DNA from: Lathyrus oleraceus
Lineage: Eukaryota > Streptophyta > Magnoliopsida > Fabales > Fabaceae
Direction: 5' to 3'
DNA length: 64,000 nucleotides
Assembly: GCF_024323335.1 (NCBI RefSeq)
Contig: NC_066584.1
Coordinates: 427,390,319 to 427,454,318 of the forward strand
Within the stretch, counting starts at the first letter, position 1. Each line of letters opens with the position of its first letter. Of this stretch, positions 1-9,746 are shown piece after piece. A program made the translations under genes and the position numbers. A model generated the notes under the pieces. That model was given only the letters and a program-made list of their open reading frames with translations. It was not told where the DNA came from and did not search any database.

Positions 1-135
1 TTTGCCTTTTAGCTATAAACCTTAACTTAGGGTCGACTTTGCATGACAACATCTAGGCTCGAGTCGTAGTCTCCCTAGTGTTGTGTCTCCCTCTGTTATC
101 TGGTTAGGCTAGTCCTTTTTCCCTGTGTAGGGGAA

Positions 136-632
136 CTACATCGCCCTGATCTTCATACCAGATGAAGTATGTAGGCATGAGATTGAGCTGATCTCTCCGG
201 GCGCCTTTTTCTTTTTTGTGTGTGTTGTTTGACAGTTGCTAGGCTCGAGTGCCTGACTCCTTAGCAGTCTGTTGTCCGTTTGTTTGAGTGTGTTGTTTGA
301 CAGTTATAGGCTCGAGTCCCCGACTCCCTATTAGCCTGTTGTGTTGTTGTGTGCTTGGAAGCCGATGTAAGTCCATCGAGTGGCATTTGGGTTCCAGTGT
401 GTGTGTGTTTTGGTTCGGATGCTGATGTAAGTCCAGTGATTGGCATTCAGGCTCCATGTTTGCCTGTGTGTTTGTTTTGTTTGTGTGCGTGTCAGCCGAG
501 CTACGAATGCTCTGATTCTTCTCTCGTCCGAGAAGATACGTATGCATAGGATGCGACATCCTAGCGAGCATGTGTCGTCTCCCCAGTCCGAACTACTTCG
601 ACTCTGATGTCTATGTCTGATAGACTAAGTAG
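136..632 (+). other. Three nested stem-loops in LTR U5
   Basis: Three copies of one two-tier hairpin are visible. Copy 1 (136-174): outer CTACAT with ATGTAG, inner CTTCAT with ATGAAG. Copy 2 (501-543): outer TACG with CGTA, inner CTTCTC with GAGAAG. Copy 3 (593-632): outer CTACTT with AAGTAG, inner GTCTAT with ATAGAC. The arms differ between copies but stay complementary, so structure rather than sequence seems conserved. The same element occurs at 8237-8275, 13742-13782 and 14190-14229 and in the 3' LTR of Ogre A. Confidence 0.6.
357..456 (+). repeat. Two 60-bp tandem units with GATGTAAGTCC
   Basis: Two units start at about 357 and 417 and share the core GATGTAAGTCCA followed by a GATTGGCAT-like motif. 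The same unit is found three times at 8402-8556 in the Ogre A LTR and, diverged, four times at 12934-13133 in the solo LTR. Confidence 0.7.
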
Positions 633-951
633 GCCCAGGATACGATGTCCTGCCGAGTCAGTTTCAGTCAGTTTCTTGTGTCTCTTTCAGCCAGTGTGTG
701 TGAGTTTGAGCAGTGTTTTAGCAACCATTTTCCTTCCTTTTGTGCGTGGATCCCGTAGAGTACTACGGATGCGTAGGGGTGCTAATACCTTCCCTTCGCA
801 TAACCGACTCCCGAACCCATTCTCTTTGGTCGCGAGACCATGTTCTTTCCAGGTTTACTTCGAGCGTTTCCTTTCCCTCTTTTGGGATAAATAACGCACG
901 GTGGCGGCTCTGTTGTTCTTGTTTCCCGCCGGTTTTTCGCGTAATACGACA

Positions 952-2803
952 CCCACATATCTTCTTTGGTGCATCACTAATCTTCTATTACTCTTGTAGA
1001 GTTTGATACCTAGGAAGTATGAGAGATTTCCCAAGTCTGATATTTCAAACTCCTCACTTAGGTCATGTGTGAAGTCTTCGATCTCCTTCTTACAATTTCC
1101 TGTTATTAACAGGTCGTCGAAATAGAGACATAGTATAAGCAACTCACTATTACTTCTTCTTGCATGTACTGCATATCCAGTTGTGCATTTCACAAATTCC
1201 TTCTCCCTTAGAAAGCTATCTATATTCTTATTCCAAGCTTTTGGATCTTGCTTAAGTCCATACATGGCTTTATGCAGCGTGTATACCTTTAGTTTCTTAG
1301 TCTAGCTTCACAAACCCAACTAGTTGTGAAACATAAACTTCTTCATCTAAGGGGCCATTCAGGAATGCACATTTCACACCCATATGACATATGTGCCAAT
1401 TGTTCATGTTTACTAGACTAACAACCAACCTGATTGTTTTGATTCTAGCAACATGCGCAAAAACTTCGTCGAACTCGATTTCTTTTTTCTGAAGAAATCC
1501 TTTTTCCACAAGCCTTGCCTTGTGTTGAGTTACTTCACCTTTGGGATTCAACTTCACCTTGTATACCCACTTCACGTTGATTTCCTTCTTTCCTTGAGAC
1601 AATTCGACAAGTGTTGTTGACTTCGATAGACTCCAGTTCCTCATTCATTGCTTTCACCCACTTTAAATCCTCCAGCCTTAACTGCATTGACTGGTTCGAC
1701 ATCTGCATAGAATGCATAGTGTACCAGCTCACCTTCATCATTGATCATATCATCTGATGTAATCACACATTCTCACAACATTGTAGGCATGTGTCTTGTC
1801 CTTTGAGGTCTGCTTGTGCTTGCTTGACCTCTGACTTCTTCTTGTCAAACTTCTCTTTTGTCTTCACTTGCTGGTTTTTCACATAAGATTCTCACTGAAT
1901 CCATCTTTATCTTTTTAGTCCAATACCATTCCTTAAGCTCATCTATGATCACGTCCATGCTGGTCACTACTTACTTACTCACTAAATTGAACAACTTGTA
2001 ACCTTTAGTCGAATGATATCCTATTAGGATCATCTGACTTGACTTTTCATCAAGTTTTCTTCTCAACTGATTCGGAACATGTCTATGTGCTATAAATCTA
2101 AATACTTTTAGATGACTCAAGCTAGTCTTGTTACTAGACCAACATGCTTCTGGCGTGATTCCATCTAGCTTCTTCATTGGACATCTATTTAAAATATATG
2201 TTGTTGTCGACACAACTTTTCCCCATAATTCTTTAGGTAGATGCTTGGCTTTGAACATACTTCTCACCATATTCATGATGGTTCTATTCTTGCTTTCTAC
2301 AGTTCCATTATGATGTGGAGTGTAGGGTGGCACCACCTCATGCACAATACCTTATTTCTCACATAATATGTCAAAGTATTTCGACACATATTCTCCACCA
2401 CCATCAATCCTCAAAATATTTAACTTTCGACCACTTTGTCTTTTGATCATATATTTAAATTTGGAAAATACCTCGATCACTTCATTTTTCTTCTTGATCA
2501 TGTAAGTTCATAGTTTTCGACTGAATCATCTATGGATGTGACAAAGTATCTGTTAACTCCAATCAAATCTACCTGGATATGACCATACATATCAAAGTAT
2601 ATGATTTCAAGAATTGCCTTCAACTTTCTTCTTGCATCCTTGTTAAAGATGTCTTGTATTGCTTCATCTGCATACATTCCTTACACATTTCATTTGGAAT
2701 GTCGATTTCTGTTAACCCTGAAACCATATTTCTTCTTTTCAAATCTATGATGTCTTTGAAATTAAGATGGCCAATTCTGTAGTTCCATACCCATTCATCC
2801 ATG
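952..2803 (-). pseudogene. Decayed Ty1/copia pol fragment (pre-integrase, integrase, RT)
   Basis: On the minus strand, read from 2802 downward, the order is copia type. A GAG-pre-integrase domain lies at 2802-2620 (W-Y-R-x-GHLNF and a C-x2-C pair). Integrase sequence with an H-N-G-x-V-E-S-K-N-R-T catalytic-glutamate motif lies at 2345-1971. Reverse transcriptase pieces lie at 1741-1297 and 1265-952, with YGLKQ-like and Y-F-D-D-L-L motifs, the latter matching the YVDD catalytic box. Frames are broken by several shifts and stops, so no protein is made. The fragment ends at 952 where the Ogre-type LTR was inserted, and at about 2803 it abuts a different copia element. No LTR of this element is visible. 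I do not assign it to a lineage. Confidence 0.85.
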
Positions 2804-3953
2804 CTTCAAAACCAGGAGGTTAGTGTAAATACACTTCTTCAATTATGTAACCATTCAGAAATGCACTCTTAATATCCATCTGATATAAGATGGTGTTATG
2901 ATTAAAAACAAAAGAAATTAAGATACGAATAGACTCTAACCTAGCAACTAGTGCAAAGGTCTCAGTATAGTCAATCCCCTCTTGCTGACTATAACCTTGT
3001 GCTACCAGTCTGACCTTGTTCCTTACCACTTCTCCTTTTTTGTTCAGTTTGTTTTTAAAGACCCATTTTGTTCTAATGATGTGAATTCGTTTGGGTATCG
3101 GCACAAGATTCCATACGTCGTTTTTTGAGAATTAGTTTAATTCTTCTTGAATTGACACAATCCACTAAGTGTCCTAAAGAGCTTCATCTATAGATGTAGG
3201 TTTTATGAGGGACATCAAACCTAGAAGCGTCTCTTCAGAAGGTTTGAATGAAGATTTGGTTATGATTGGTTCAGTTTTATCTCCCAGAATCAATTCTTCA
3301 TAATGTGAAGATCTTTATGTGTGCTTCCTCAGAGGAGTCTGAACTTCAACAACTTTTGGTTGAACATTTTCAGAGTATTTTGGCTCAACATCTTTAGCTT
3401 CTGAATCTTTACCTTCAGAGCCCGATTAGGTAATCTCCAGATCTGCAAACTTCTCAACTAGCTTTAACTTTTCAGAGTGAAGTTTATCATGAAATCTGAC
3501 CTGAATTGATTCCTCAACAATTCGTGTTTCAGTGTTATATAATCAATAACCTTTAGAGCTTTCATGGTATCCTAACATTATACACTTTTGTGACGTAGAA
3601 TCAAACTTATTATGATGTTCCTTAGTGTTTAGAATAAAACAGGTACATCAAAAAGGATGGAAATATGAAATGTTGGATTTTCTATTCTTCCACGGTTCAT
3701 AAGGAGTCTTACCCAGAATAAGTCTTATAGAGATCTTGTTCTGAAAATAGTATGTTGTGTTAACTGCCTCTTCCTAGAAGTACTTAGCCACATTTGTGTC
3801 ACTGATCATGATTCTGGTCATTTATGGAAAAGTCTTATTCTTCCTCTCTACAAATCCATTTTGTTGTGGAGTTCTAGGGCAGGAGAAATCATAGGAAATG
3901 CCATTTTCATCAAAAAGTTTTTCAAAACCTTTATTTCCAAATTCACCACCATG
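2804..3953 (-). pseudogene. Distal half of interrupted Sirevirus-type copia: integrase C-terminus, linker, RT start
   Basis: Reading down from 3953 the minus strand gives the end of an integrase core (HGGEF, then PRTPQQNG-x-VERKNK with the catalytic glutamate), the integrase C-terminal region, a charged linker, and from 3104 to 2820 the start of reverse transcriptase (TKWVF-K-NKL, RLVAQGYSQQEGIDY, MD-x-KSAFLNG). Stops interrupt the frame, including one inside EEVY-x-H near 2820. It is the continuation of the element at 48611-52337: the integrase motif is split exactly at the ATTAC target duplication. The RT is lost at about 2803, where another copia fragment is joined; that junction has no clear TSD and may be a deletion. 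Confidence 0.85.
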
Positions 3954-3958
3954 ATTAC
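3954..3958. repeat. Left target site duplication of Ogre A (ATTAC)
   Basis: ATTAC immediately precedes the TG that starts the Ogre A 5' LTR and recurs at 48611-48615 right after the CA that ends its 3' LTR. Five bases is the usual length for Ty3/gypsy integrases. Confidence 0.95.
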
Positions 3959-5212
3959 TGTAACACCTCAAAATTTGCCCTCCTCTCTTGGGACTAGCTT
4001 AGCATATTGCATTTCATCTTTTAGGACATTAGTCATTGCATCTTGGCATATCATGTGGAAACATTGAGCAAGTCATCCTCCCAAGTCTTGTTCAGAAGAT
4101 AAAGAGGTTAAAAGATTCAAGCTTGGGGGTCTCATGAATTGATCACTAGCCATCTGAGGGTTTGTGCTTCAATTAGGGTTTCTTGGTTCCTCAAGGAGAT
4201 TGATCATTATCTTGGTTGAAATGATACATCATCATCATCATGGTATTATCATCACCAAGAGGTTCATTGTGCCTGGCAAGTTTCCTTGAGATTAGGGTTT
4301 TGACCTCTGGTCAACCCTAATTAGTTGAATTATGCCAATCAGGGTTTTGCAAGGAGATGAGGGTTTTAATGGAGATTGGGATTATCATATGGTTTTAATG
4401 AGCTTGTGAAAGCTAGGGTTTCATTTTGGAGCCATTTCATCAGGAGATTGAGGCTCAAATTCATCTATGCATGATCCAGTCATCTATCAATTGAAAAAGT
4501 CAACCAAAGTCAACTGTGCATTTAATCATGGATTTGAAGGTGGGAGATGGTTAGAAATACTTCATTCATGTCCATACAAGTCTCATTTGACATTTCAAAC
4601 ATCAACATTGAAGAAAATAAAGTCAGGACAAAACTTTCCAAAAATAGAAAGTGACTTATAATTTGAAACTGCCAAAAATGGAAAGGTCTTCTCCTTAAGA
4701 TTACATCATCAAAAATGCTTCAAATGAAATTTTGTTGAACATGAAAGTTGTAGATCTTGTTCTCCCATTTCCAAAAAGTCACAGAACATGAATTTCTCAT
4801 GTATGGTTGGCAAGATATGGATCAATCTTGGTCAAGCAAATTTGAACTTCACAAGTGCATAACTTTTGAACCATAAGGCCAAATGAAGTGGTTCTTTTTG
4901 CAACATTCTTGTTTTGATGTACACTATCCAATTCAAGCATCATAAGCCATGCATTTTGATCACAAAAATATTGGACTTTCCATTTGAATTTTGGAGGGAA
5001 AATGGCAATTTTAAAAATATGCATTGCTTTCACTTCCAATCACTTGCCTTGGCTCTTAAACAACATTTTGAGGTGAATTGGAGCCAAAACCGAGTACTGT
5101 TCCATTGGTATACACACATGAGGGTGAATTGCACAATTGGCCATAAAACTTGGTTTTCACTAATACCATTGCATTTGCTTAATCATGATTAGCAAGGATC
5201 ATTAACAGAACA

Positions 5213-5220
5213 TATAAAAG
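5213..5220 (+). promoter_or_regulatory. TATA box of Ogre A 5' LTR
   Basis: TATAAAAG follows an AT-rich U3; the start site would fall near 5240-5250. The 3' LTR has the same box at 44816-44823. Related LTRs have TATA boxes in comparable places (9739 in the solo LTR, 55403 in the truncated LTR). Confidence 0.7.
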
Positions 5221-5580
5221 CCTAAGCATAACTGTTTTTATCAACATAACAGAATTCTGAGATCTAGATCTAGTTCCAAAATCTCTTCAAAAAATTTCTC
5301 TCACTTTTCATCCAAATTCTTCACAAACCGCGCCAAGTTCTTGATCAATCCTTCATCCATATGCATAATTGAGCCTATTGGAAGCAAGATTCAAAGGAAT
5401 TCTTCAAGATTCGAGGACTGTTGCAAGTTATCTCCATCCATGGCCGTTTGATTTTCCAGCTAGATCGTGCAAGCTTAACTTCCAAACCTTTCTTCATTCA
5501 TTCATATGAGCACTGAGGAGCTTCTGTTTGGAACTCTCAAAGCCTGAATCAACCTGTTTCATTTCTGCACTTCAATTAAG

Positions 5581-5586
5581 GTTAGA
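5581..5586 (+). promoter_or_regulatory. Possible 5' splice site in LTR leader
   Basis: AAG|GTTAGA lies 368 bp after the TATA box. The equivalent place in the solo LTR (10120) reads CAA|GTAAGG and in the truncated LTR (55617) TAG|GTAAGG, both good donors. Ogre A has the weakest form. Use as a donor is inferred only from the match. Confidence 0.35.
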
Positions 5587-7258
5587 ACTCGAGTTCCTTA
5601 ATTCGTGAAATTGATGTATGCTTATGGTAGATCTTTCATCACTGAACATGCTGAGCTTTGTTTCATTAAGATCCATCCAGAAATGAGTGAGTTATGTTGA
5701 ATCTAAGTTTGATGTATGAACTTTCTTGTGCTCGAATCTTTGCATACGCGTAGAATTAGGTCAAAATAATTATTGATTGTTGATGTGTGATGAAAGCTGA
5801 AGCCATTGGTATGCTCATTATGAATTTCTGTGCGAAATTGTTCTTGACCTGGAAATTAGGATGAACATGCATGAACGCGTATGAACACCTAGGGTTTTTT
5901 TCCAGAACTTGATTTGATCCGTCTGAGCGCTGTGTGCATGCGTTTTCATGTTTAAGCTCATGTATTGGTTGCATGGAAGTCAGCGTGGCTATTTGATTGG
6001 CCAGGATTTATTCTCACCACCACATCAGCTTTAATGAAACGCGGCGTTTCATTGATAAAGCGCCAAGTTCAAATTTCAACGTGGTTCGAATCCGGGCGAT
6101 GGATATTCCAAATTGGCCTTTGCATTTTTATTCCTTATTTCAACCATGTTCATGCTATGCCTTGTTCACATGTTTTTATTTTTTCCATTCATTCAAAAAA
6201 TCATATCTCCATGAATAATGATCCAATTGAGCTGTGGTTTTTTGCATGATGATCCTCATGATGTCTAGTATTTTATGAGATTTTTTTCAGAAATTGTGCA
6301 CGCATGAATTTTGTTTTGGCTTAGGGATTGTGTATGTATGTTCTTTCTTGACCAACCTTGCCATATCCTTCATGAAATGATGAGTTTTGATCCAATCATT
6401 CTGGAATTTTGCATGTTTTAAATAGACATCTTAATGGACATTTTGGTATAGAGTTTGCATTTTTCCCATTTTTGGTTGATGAGATATGATCTGTTTAATG
6501 TAGGTGTGACAATGTGTGTCACACCTTTGCTTGCTTGACTTGAGGATTTTATTTGCCATGCCAATCAAATGCCAATTGATGTGATTTTTTTGCATGATGC
6601 TACTTTGGATGTTAGGATTGATCATGAATTTTTGTAGAATTTTTGGATGCATTTTTGATTTGTTTGGGATTTTCTTTGCTGGTTAGTCATTTGTGGACTT
6701 TTGATGAGTCATGAACTTAGATGATTTGTGAAATACTTGATGTTTTTCATATGAGCTTGAAATTTTGCACATTGATTCTAGACACTTTGAAGTTTATTGT
6801 GGCTTTGGTTTGAGTGATTTATTATGTACCAATTCTGTTTTAGGCTTGTGCTAAGTTGATGTAGCATTTTGTGCCCTAATTGAGCTTGTTTGTGCTAGCC
6901 TTGCCTTATGGAATTTATTTGCCATGCTTAAACTTGTCCAAATGCCTTGAATTTTGGTGTGATGATCATGTGATGTGTGCTGTTTAGCCATGATTTTTCT
7001 TGAGATTTACTGAATCATTTTTAAGTTGATGTGGATTGGTTCATTCTGTTTGCTTCAATGAGCTTTCAACTTGCATGCTTTACCATATTTGACTTGTGAA
7101 ATGATATTGGTTGATGCTATTGATATGAGACCACTTGGATGATGTTCTTAATTGATTGAACTTGATTCTTGTCAATTTTCATGTTCTGTTTTGAATTATT
7201 TCTCCCTCTTTGACCCTAGGCCTTGTCCTAGTGGTTTGCTTCTCATGTTTGAGCTTGG

Positions 7259-7500
7259 TTTGCAGGTTAAGAAGCACATGGCCATGAGGAATTGATTCAC
7301 ATTGCTTGAGTTGACTATTTGGTTGATGTTGACTAACCTTGACTTGTTTTGTAGGTGGCTTCTAGCTCATTTGAGTTGAGCTTGTGCCTTGCACATTGTT
7401 TGACTATTGTTTGACTGTACTGTTGACTGTTGACCATTAACTGTCTGTTTGACTTTGTTTGAGTTGTATACTGACTGAGTTAGATTGTTTTCAGGTACAT
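7259..7500 (+). promoter_or_regulatory. Three successive TTTxxAG|GT signals in R-U5
   Basis: TTTGCAG|GTTAAG, TTTTGTAG|GTGGCT and TTTTCAG|GTACAT follow each other within about 240 bp. A good branch-point match (TGACTAAC) precedes the second. The same three sites in the same order occur in the diverged solo LTR near 11716, 11800 and 11924. They look like 3' splice sites followed at once by GT. Confidence 0.4.
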
Positions 7501-7571
7501 TAGTTTCTTAAGTTCTTTGAACTTGATTTTGCTGTTGCTTGGTTGCTTAACCAATTGAGGTAGAACTCACT

Positions 7572-7956
7572 GACTTCATGTAGTCTGGAAGACCTGCCCT
7601 GTTACTTGGGCAGGCACCTGTCTGAAGTCCTCCTTAAGAGGCAATGCTTGTGTATGTTTATTTTTGTGTCAAGCAGGAAAAGTCCTTTGATAAGGCAATT
7701 GGCAGATAAAAGAGATGTGCAATCCATCTCCTGCTATTCAGTTGAGTCATCCCTTTGCTCACACACCTTGTGTTGATGCATTGTGGATATTAACCCAAAA
7801 TCTATGTTGAGTCAGTCATATGTGTAGAAGGGTTCCAACTTTCTGAACCCACACTTTCATTTGTCTTAAAGCTCTCCCAGGCCAGGGATAAGAGCTGTGA
7901 GGCACACCCCTCACTTCCCATTTCATCTGCTTCACCCTAACTCTCAATGTTAGGGT
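7572..7956 (+). other. Multi-hairpin RNA domain in Ogre A R-U5
   Basis: Consecutive stems: GACTTCA/TGAAGTC (7572-7578/7623-7629) enclosing GTCT/AGAC and CCTGCCC/GGGCAGG (7593/7608); CCTC/GAGG (7629-7641); CCTT/AAGG (7684/7692); GAGAT/ATCTC (7712/7726) inside AGCAGG/CCTGCT; GTGT-GGGTTC/GAACCC-ACAC (7822-7854); AGCTCTCCC/GGG-AGAGCT (7870-7896); GTGAGG/CCTCAC (7897-7914); CCCTAA/TTAGGG (7935-7955). The diverged solo LTR keeps the stems at 12003-12381 with changed but still complementary arms. The copy in the 3' LTR is near 47178-47562. Function is unknown; packaging, dimerisation or leader translation are possible. Confidence 0.6.
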
Positions 7957-8236
7957 TGAGAGCTAACATCACCCTGATACAGTTGGCTTGTGTTTCACAG
8001 CCTAACCTTGTGTGAGCCCACTTTACTTGTATATAGTGTGTGCTGATTGTGTGTATGTTTGCTCTGCTTTGCTTGTGATGTTTAAGATAGCTTGCTGCCT
8101 GTGCAAGTTAGATAGAAAACTCAACCTAGGACCATTGTGGAATACATGATAACTATTAGGCTCGAGTCAGTCTCCCTTCTAGTTTGTCATTTCCCAGTCT
8201 CTGGTTAGGAGAAAGTTTCTCCCCTGTTCAGGGGAA

Positions 8237-8275
8237 CTACGTTGCCCTGATCCTCATACCAGATGAGGTACGTAG
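8237..8275 (+). other. Nested U5 stem-loop, copy 1 of Ogre A
   Basis: Outer arms CTACGT (8237) and ACGTAG (8270), inner arms CCTCAT (8252) and ATGAGG (8263), loop ACCAG. A second short hairpin follows. The 3' LTR copy starts near 47843, with one base change in the outer arm. Confidence 0.6.
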
Positions 8276-8401
8276 GCAGGAGGTCGTACGAGATCTCTCC
8301 GGGCACCCTTTTTCTTTTGTGTGTGTTTGCTTGACAGTTGCTAGGCTCGAGTGCCAGACTCCTTAGTAACTTGTTGTGTGTTAACCTTCTTGTGTGTGTT
8401 A

Positions 8402-8556
8402 GGAGATGGATGTAAGCCTACCGATTGGCATTCCGTATCCTATTGTTGTGTGCTTGGAGTCTGACGTAAGTCCAGCGATTGGCAGTCGGTTTCCAGTGTG
8501 GGTTTTGTTTGGTTCGGAGTCTGATGTAAGTCCAGCGATTGGCGTTCGGTTTCCAT
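8402..8556 (+). repeat. Three 54-60-bp tandem units with GTAAGTCC-type core
   Basis: Units begin at 8402, 8456 and 8516. Each has a GATGTAAG or GACGTAAG core, CCAGCGATTGGC and a CGGTTTCC-like end. GTAAGT matches the plant 5' splice-site core. Diverged copies exist in the other two related LTRs. Confidence 0.75.
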
Positions 8557-8589
8557 GTTTGCCTGTTTGTGTGTTTGTTTTGACGTCTC

Positions 8590-8594
8590 AGCGT
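8590..8594. repeat. TSD of the solo LTR (AGCGT), left copy
   Basis: AGCGT before the solo LTR and again at 14148-14152 after it. The 3' LTR of Ogre A has a single uninterrupted AGCGT at the same place (48196-48200), which proves the insertion and its limits. Confidence 0.95.
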
Positions 8595-9738
8595 TGTAAG
8601 ACCCCAATTTTGGCCCTAAGATCCCTCGTGGCCCATAGCATATCATATCATGGCCTCAAGGATCATTGCATGCCCTAGCTTCCCTCCTAGTGGGTAGGTT
8701 GCCTTGTGAGTTGGTTCTTGATCACCAAGCATGTCTTGCATTTGTATATCATTGCTTGTCATATGTTTACTAACCCAAAAAGTACAAAAATATTGTCATT
8801 TAACCTTGTTGCTTGCAGCTGAAGCAATCATCAGTCAAACAGTCAAATCAGTCATTAAGCAATGGATGGTGGCCATTCTTGAAGAATTTGGGCACCATGA
8901 TCAATCATCAAGAGTTCTTATGTGTTGTGACATCATTTGGAATCAAGATCTCAAGGGATTAGGGTTTGGAATTCATCAGAACATGGCCCAGTCATCCAAA
9001 ACCCTAGAAAGTCAACTGTTGGTCAACTGTCCATTTAATCAGTAATTTGATGGTGGGAATTGGTTTGAGAGGTCTCACTCATGTCCATACAAGCCTCATA
9101 TATCATGTCAAGCATCCACAGTGAAGAAAATAAAGTCAGACAAGAAATTTCCAAAAATAGAAAGTTGACCTGTAATTGGAATTTACCAAAAATGGAAACT
9201 TCTTGATCCTAAACTTACATCATGATACATGCTTCAAATGAATTTTTGCCCAACATGAAAGTTGAAGATCTTGTTCTCCCATTTCCAAAAAGTCCAAGAA
9301 CACTCAATTCCCATGTATGGTTGGCAAGTTATGATCAAATCATTCTCCAAAATTTTTGAACTTCAAAAGGCCATATCTCTCAAACCATTTGGCCAAATTG
9401 GGTGGGGTTTTTTGCTACAAGTCACATTTGATCCCCTCTTTCCAAATATGTCATCATAATTCACCAAAACATCACCAATCAAAATGGCATTTTTGAACTA
9501 GCATGAATTAATTTCAAGTGAGGGTGAAAAATGAATTTCCAAGTTAAGCCATTCCAACACATTCTACCACTTGAGAACATTCAGAAATTGCATTTTTGAC
9601 ATGTTAGAGGCCCAATTTCGCAGCTGTAAGCCTTGCCTTTGTCACTTAAGTGAAATTGATCAAAATTGCCAAAACACTTCATTTTCAAGCTAACCTTAAT
9701 TACCACTCACTAACCAAAACACTTAGCAATAAACACAG

Positions 9739-9746
9739 TATATATT
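9739..9746 (+). promoter_or_regulatory. TATA box of the solo LTR
   Basis: TATATATT, 1144 bp after the LTR start, followed by a CT-rich stretch; same relative place as in Ogre A. Confidence 0.55.

Larger units (their letters stand above)
1..951 (+). mobile_element. Right end of an Ogre-type LTR (element continues to the left)
   Basis: This stretch follows the last part of the Ogre A LTR (about 8150-8590 joined to 14153-14564) at roughly 80 percent identity by eye. It has the same order of landmarks: hairpin motif, short tandem repeats with GTAAGTCC, the conserved block ending in the GGGTGCTAATACC motif, the GGTGGCGGCTC motif and a terminal GCCGGTTTTTCGCG. The LTR ends with CA at 951, where decayed copia RT sequence resumes, so an Ogre-type element or a solo LTR was inserted there. 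It belongs to a sister subfamily of Ogre A rather than the same one. The left boundary and matching TSD lie outside the window, so I cannot tell a full element from a solo LTR. Confidence 0.85.

Noticed and set aside
855..951. Extension of the copia RT frame into the LTR at the left edge
   Set aside because: The LTR ends at 951, and the frame beyond it is open by chance.
4914..5192. ORFs of 60-94 codons seen at both 3.9-8.6 kb and 43.6-48.2 kb
   Set aside because: They are the same LTR positions in the two LTRs of Ogre A; no coding signature.
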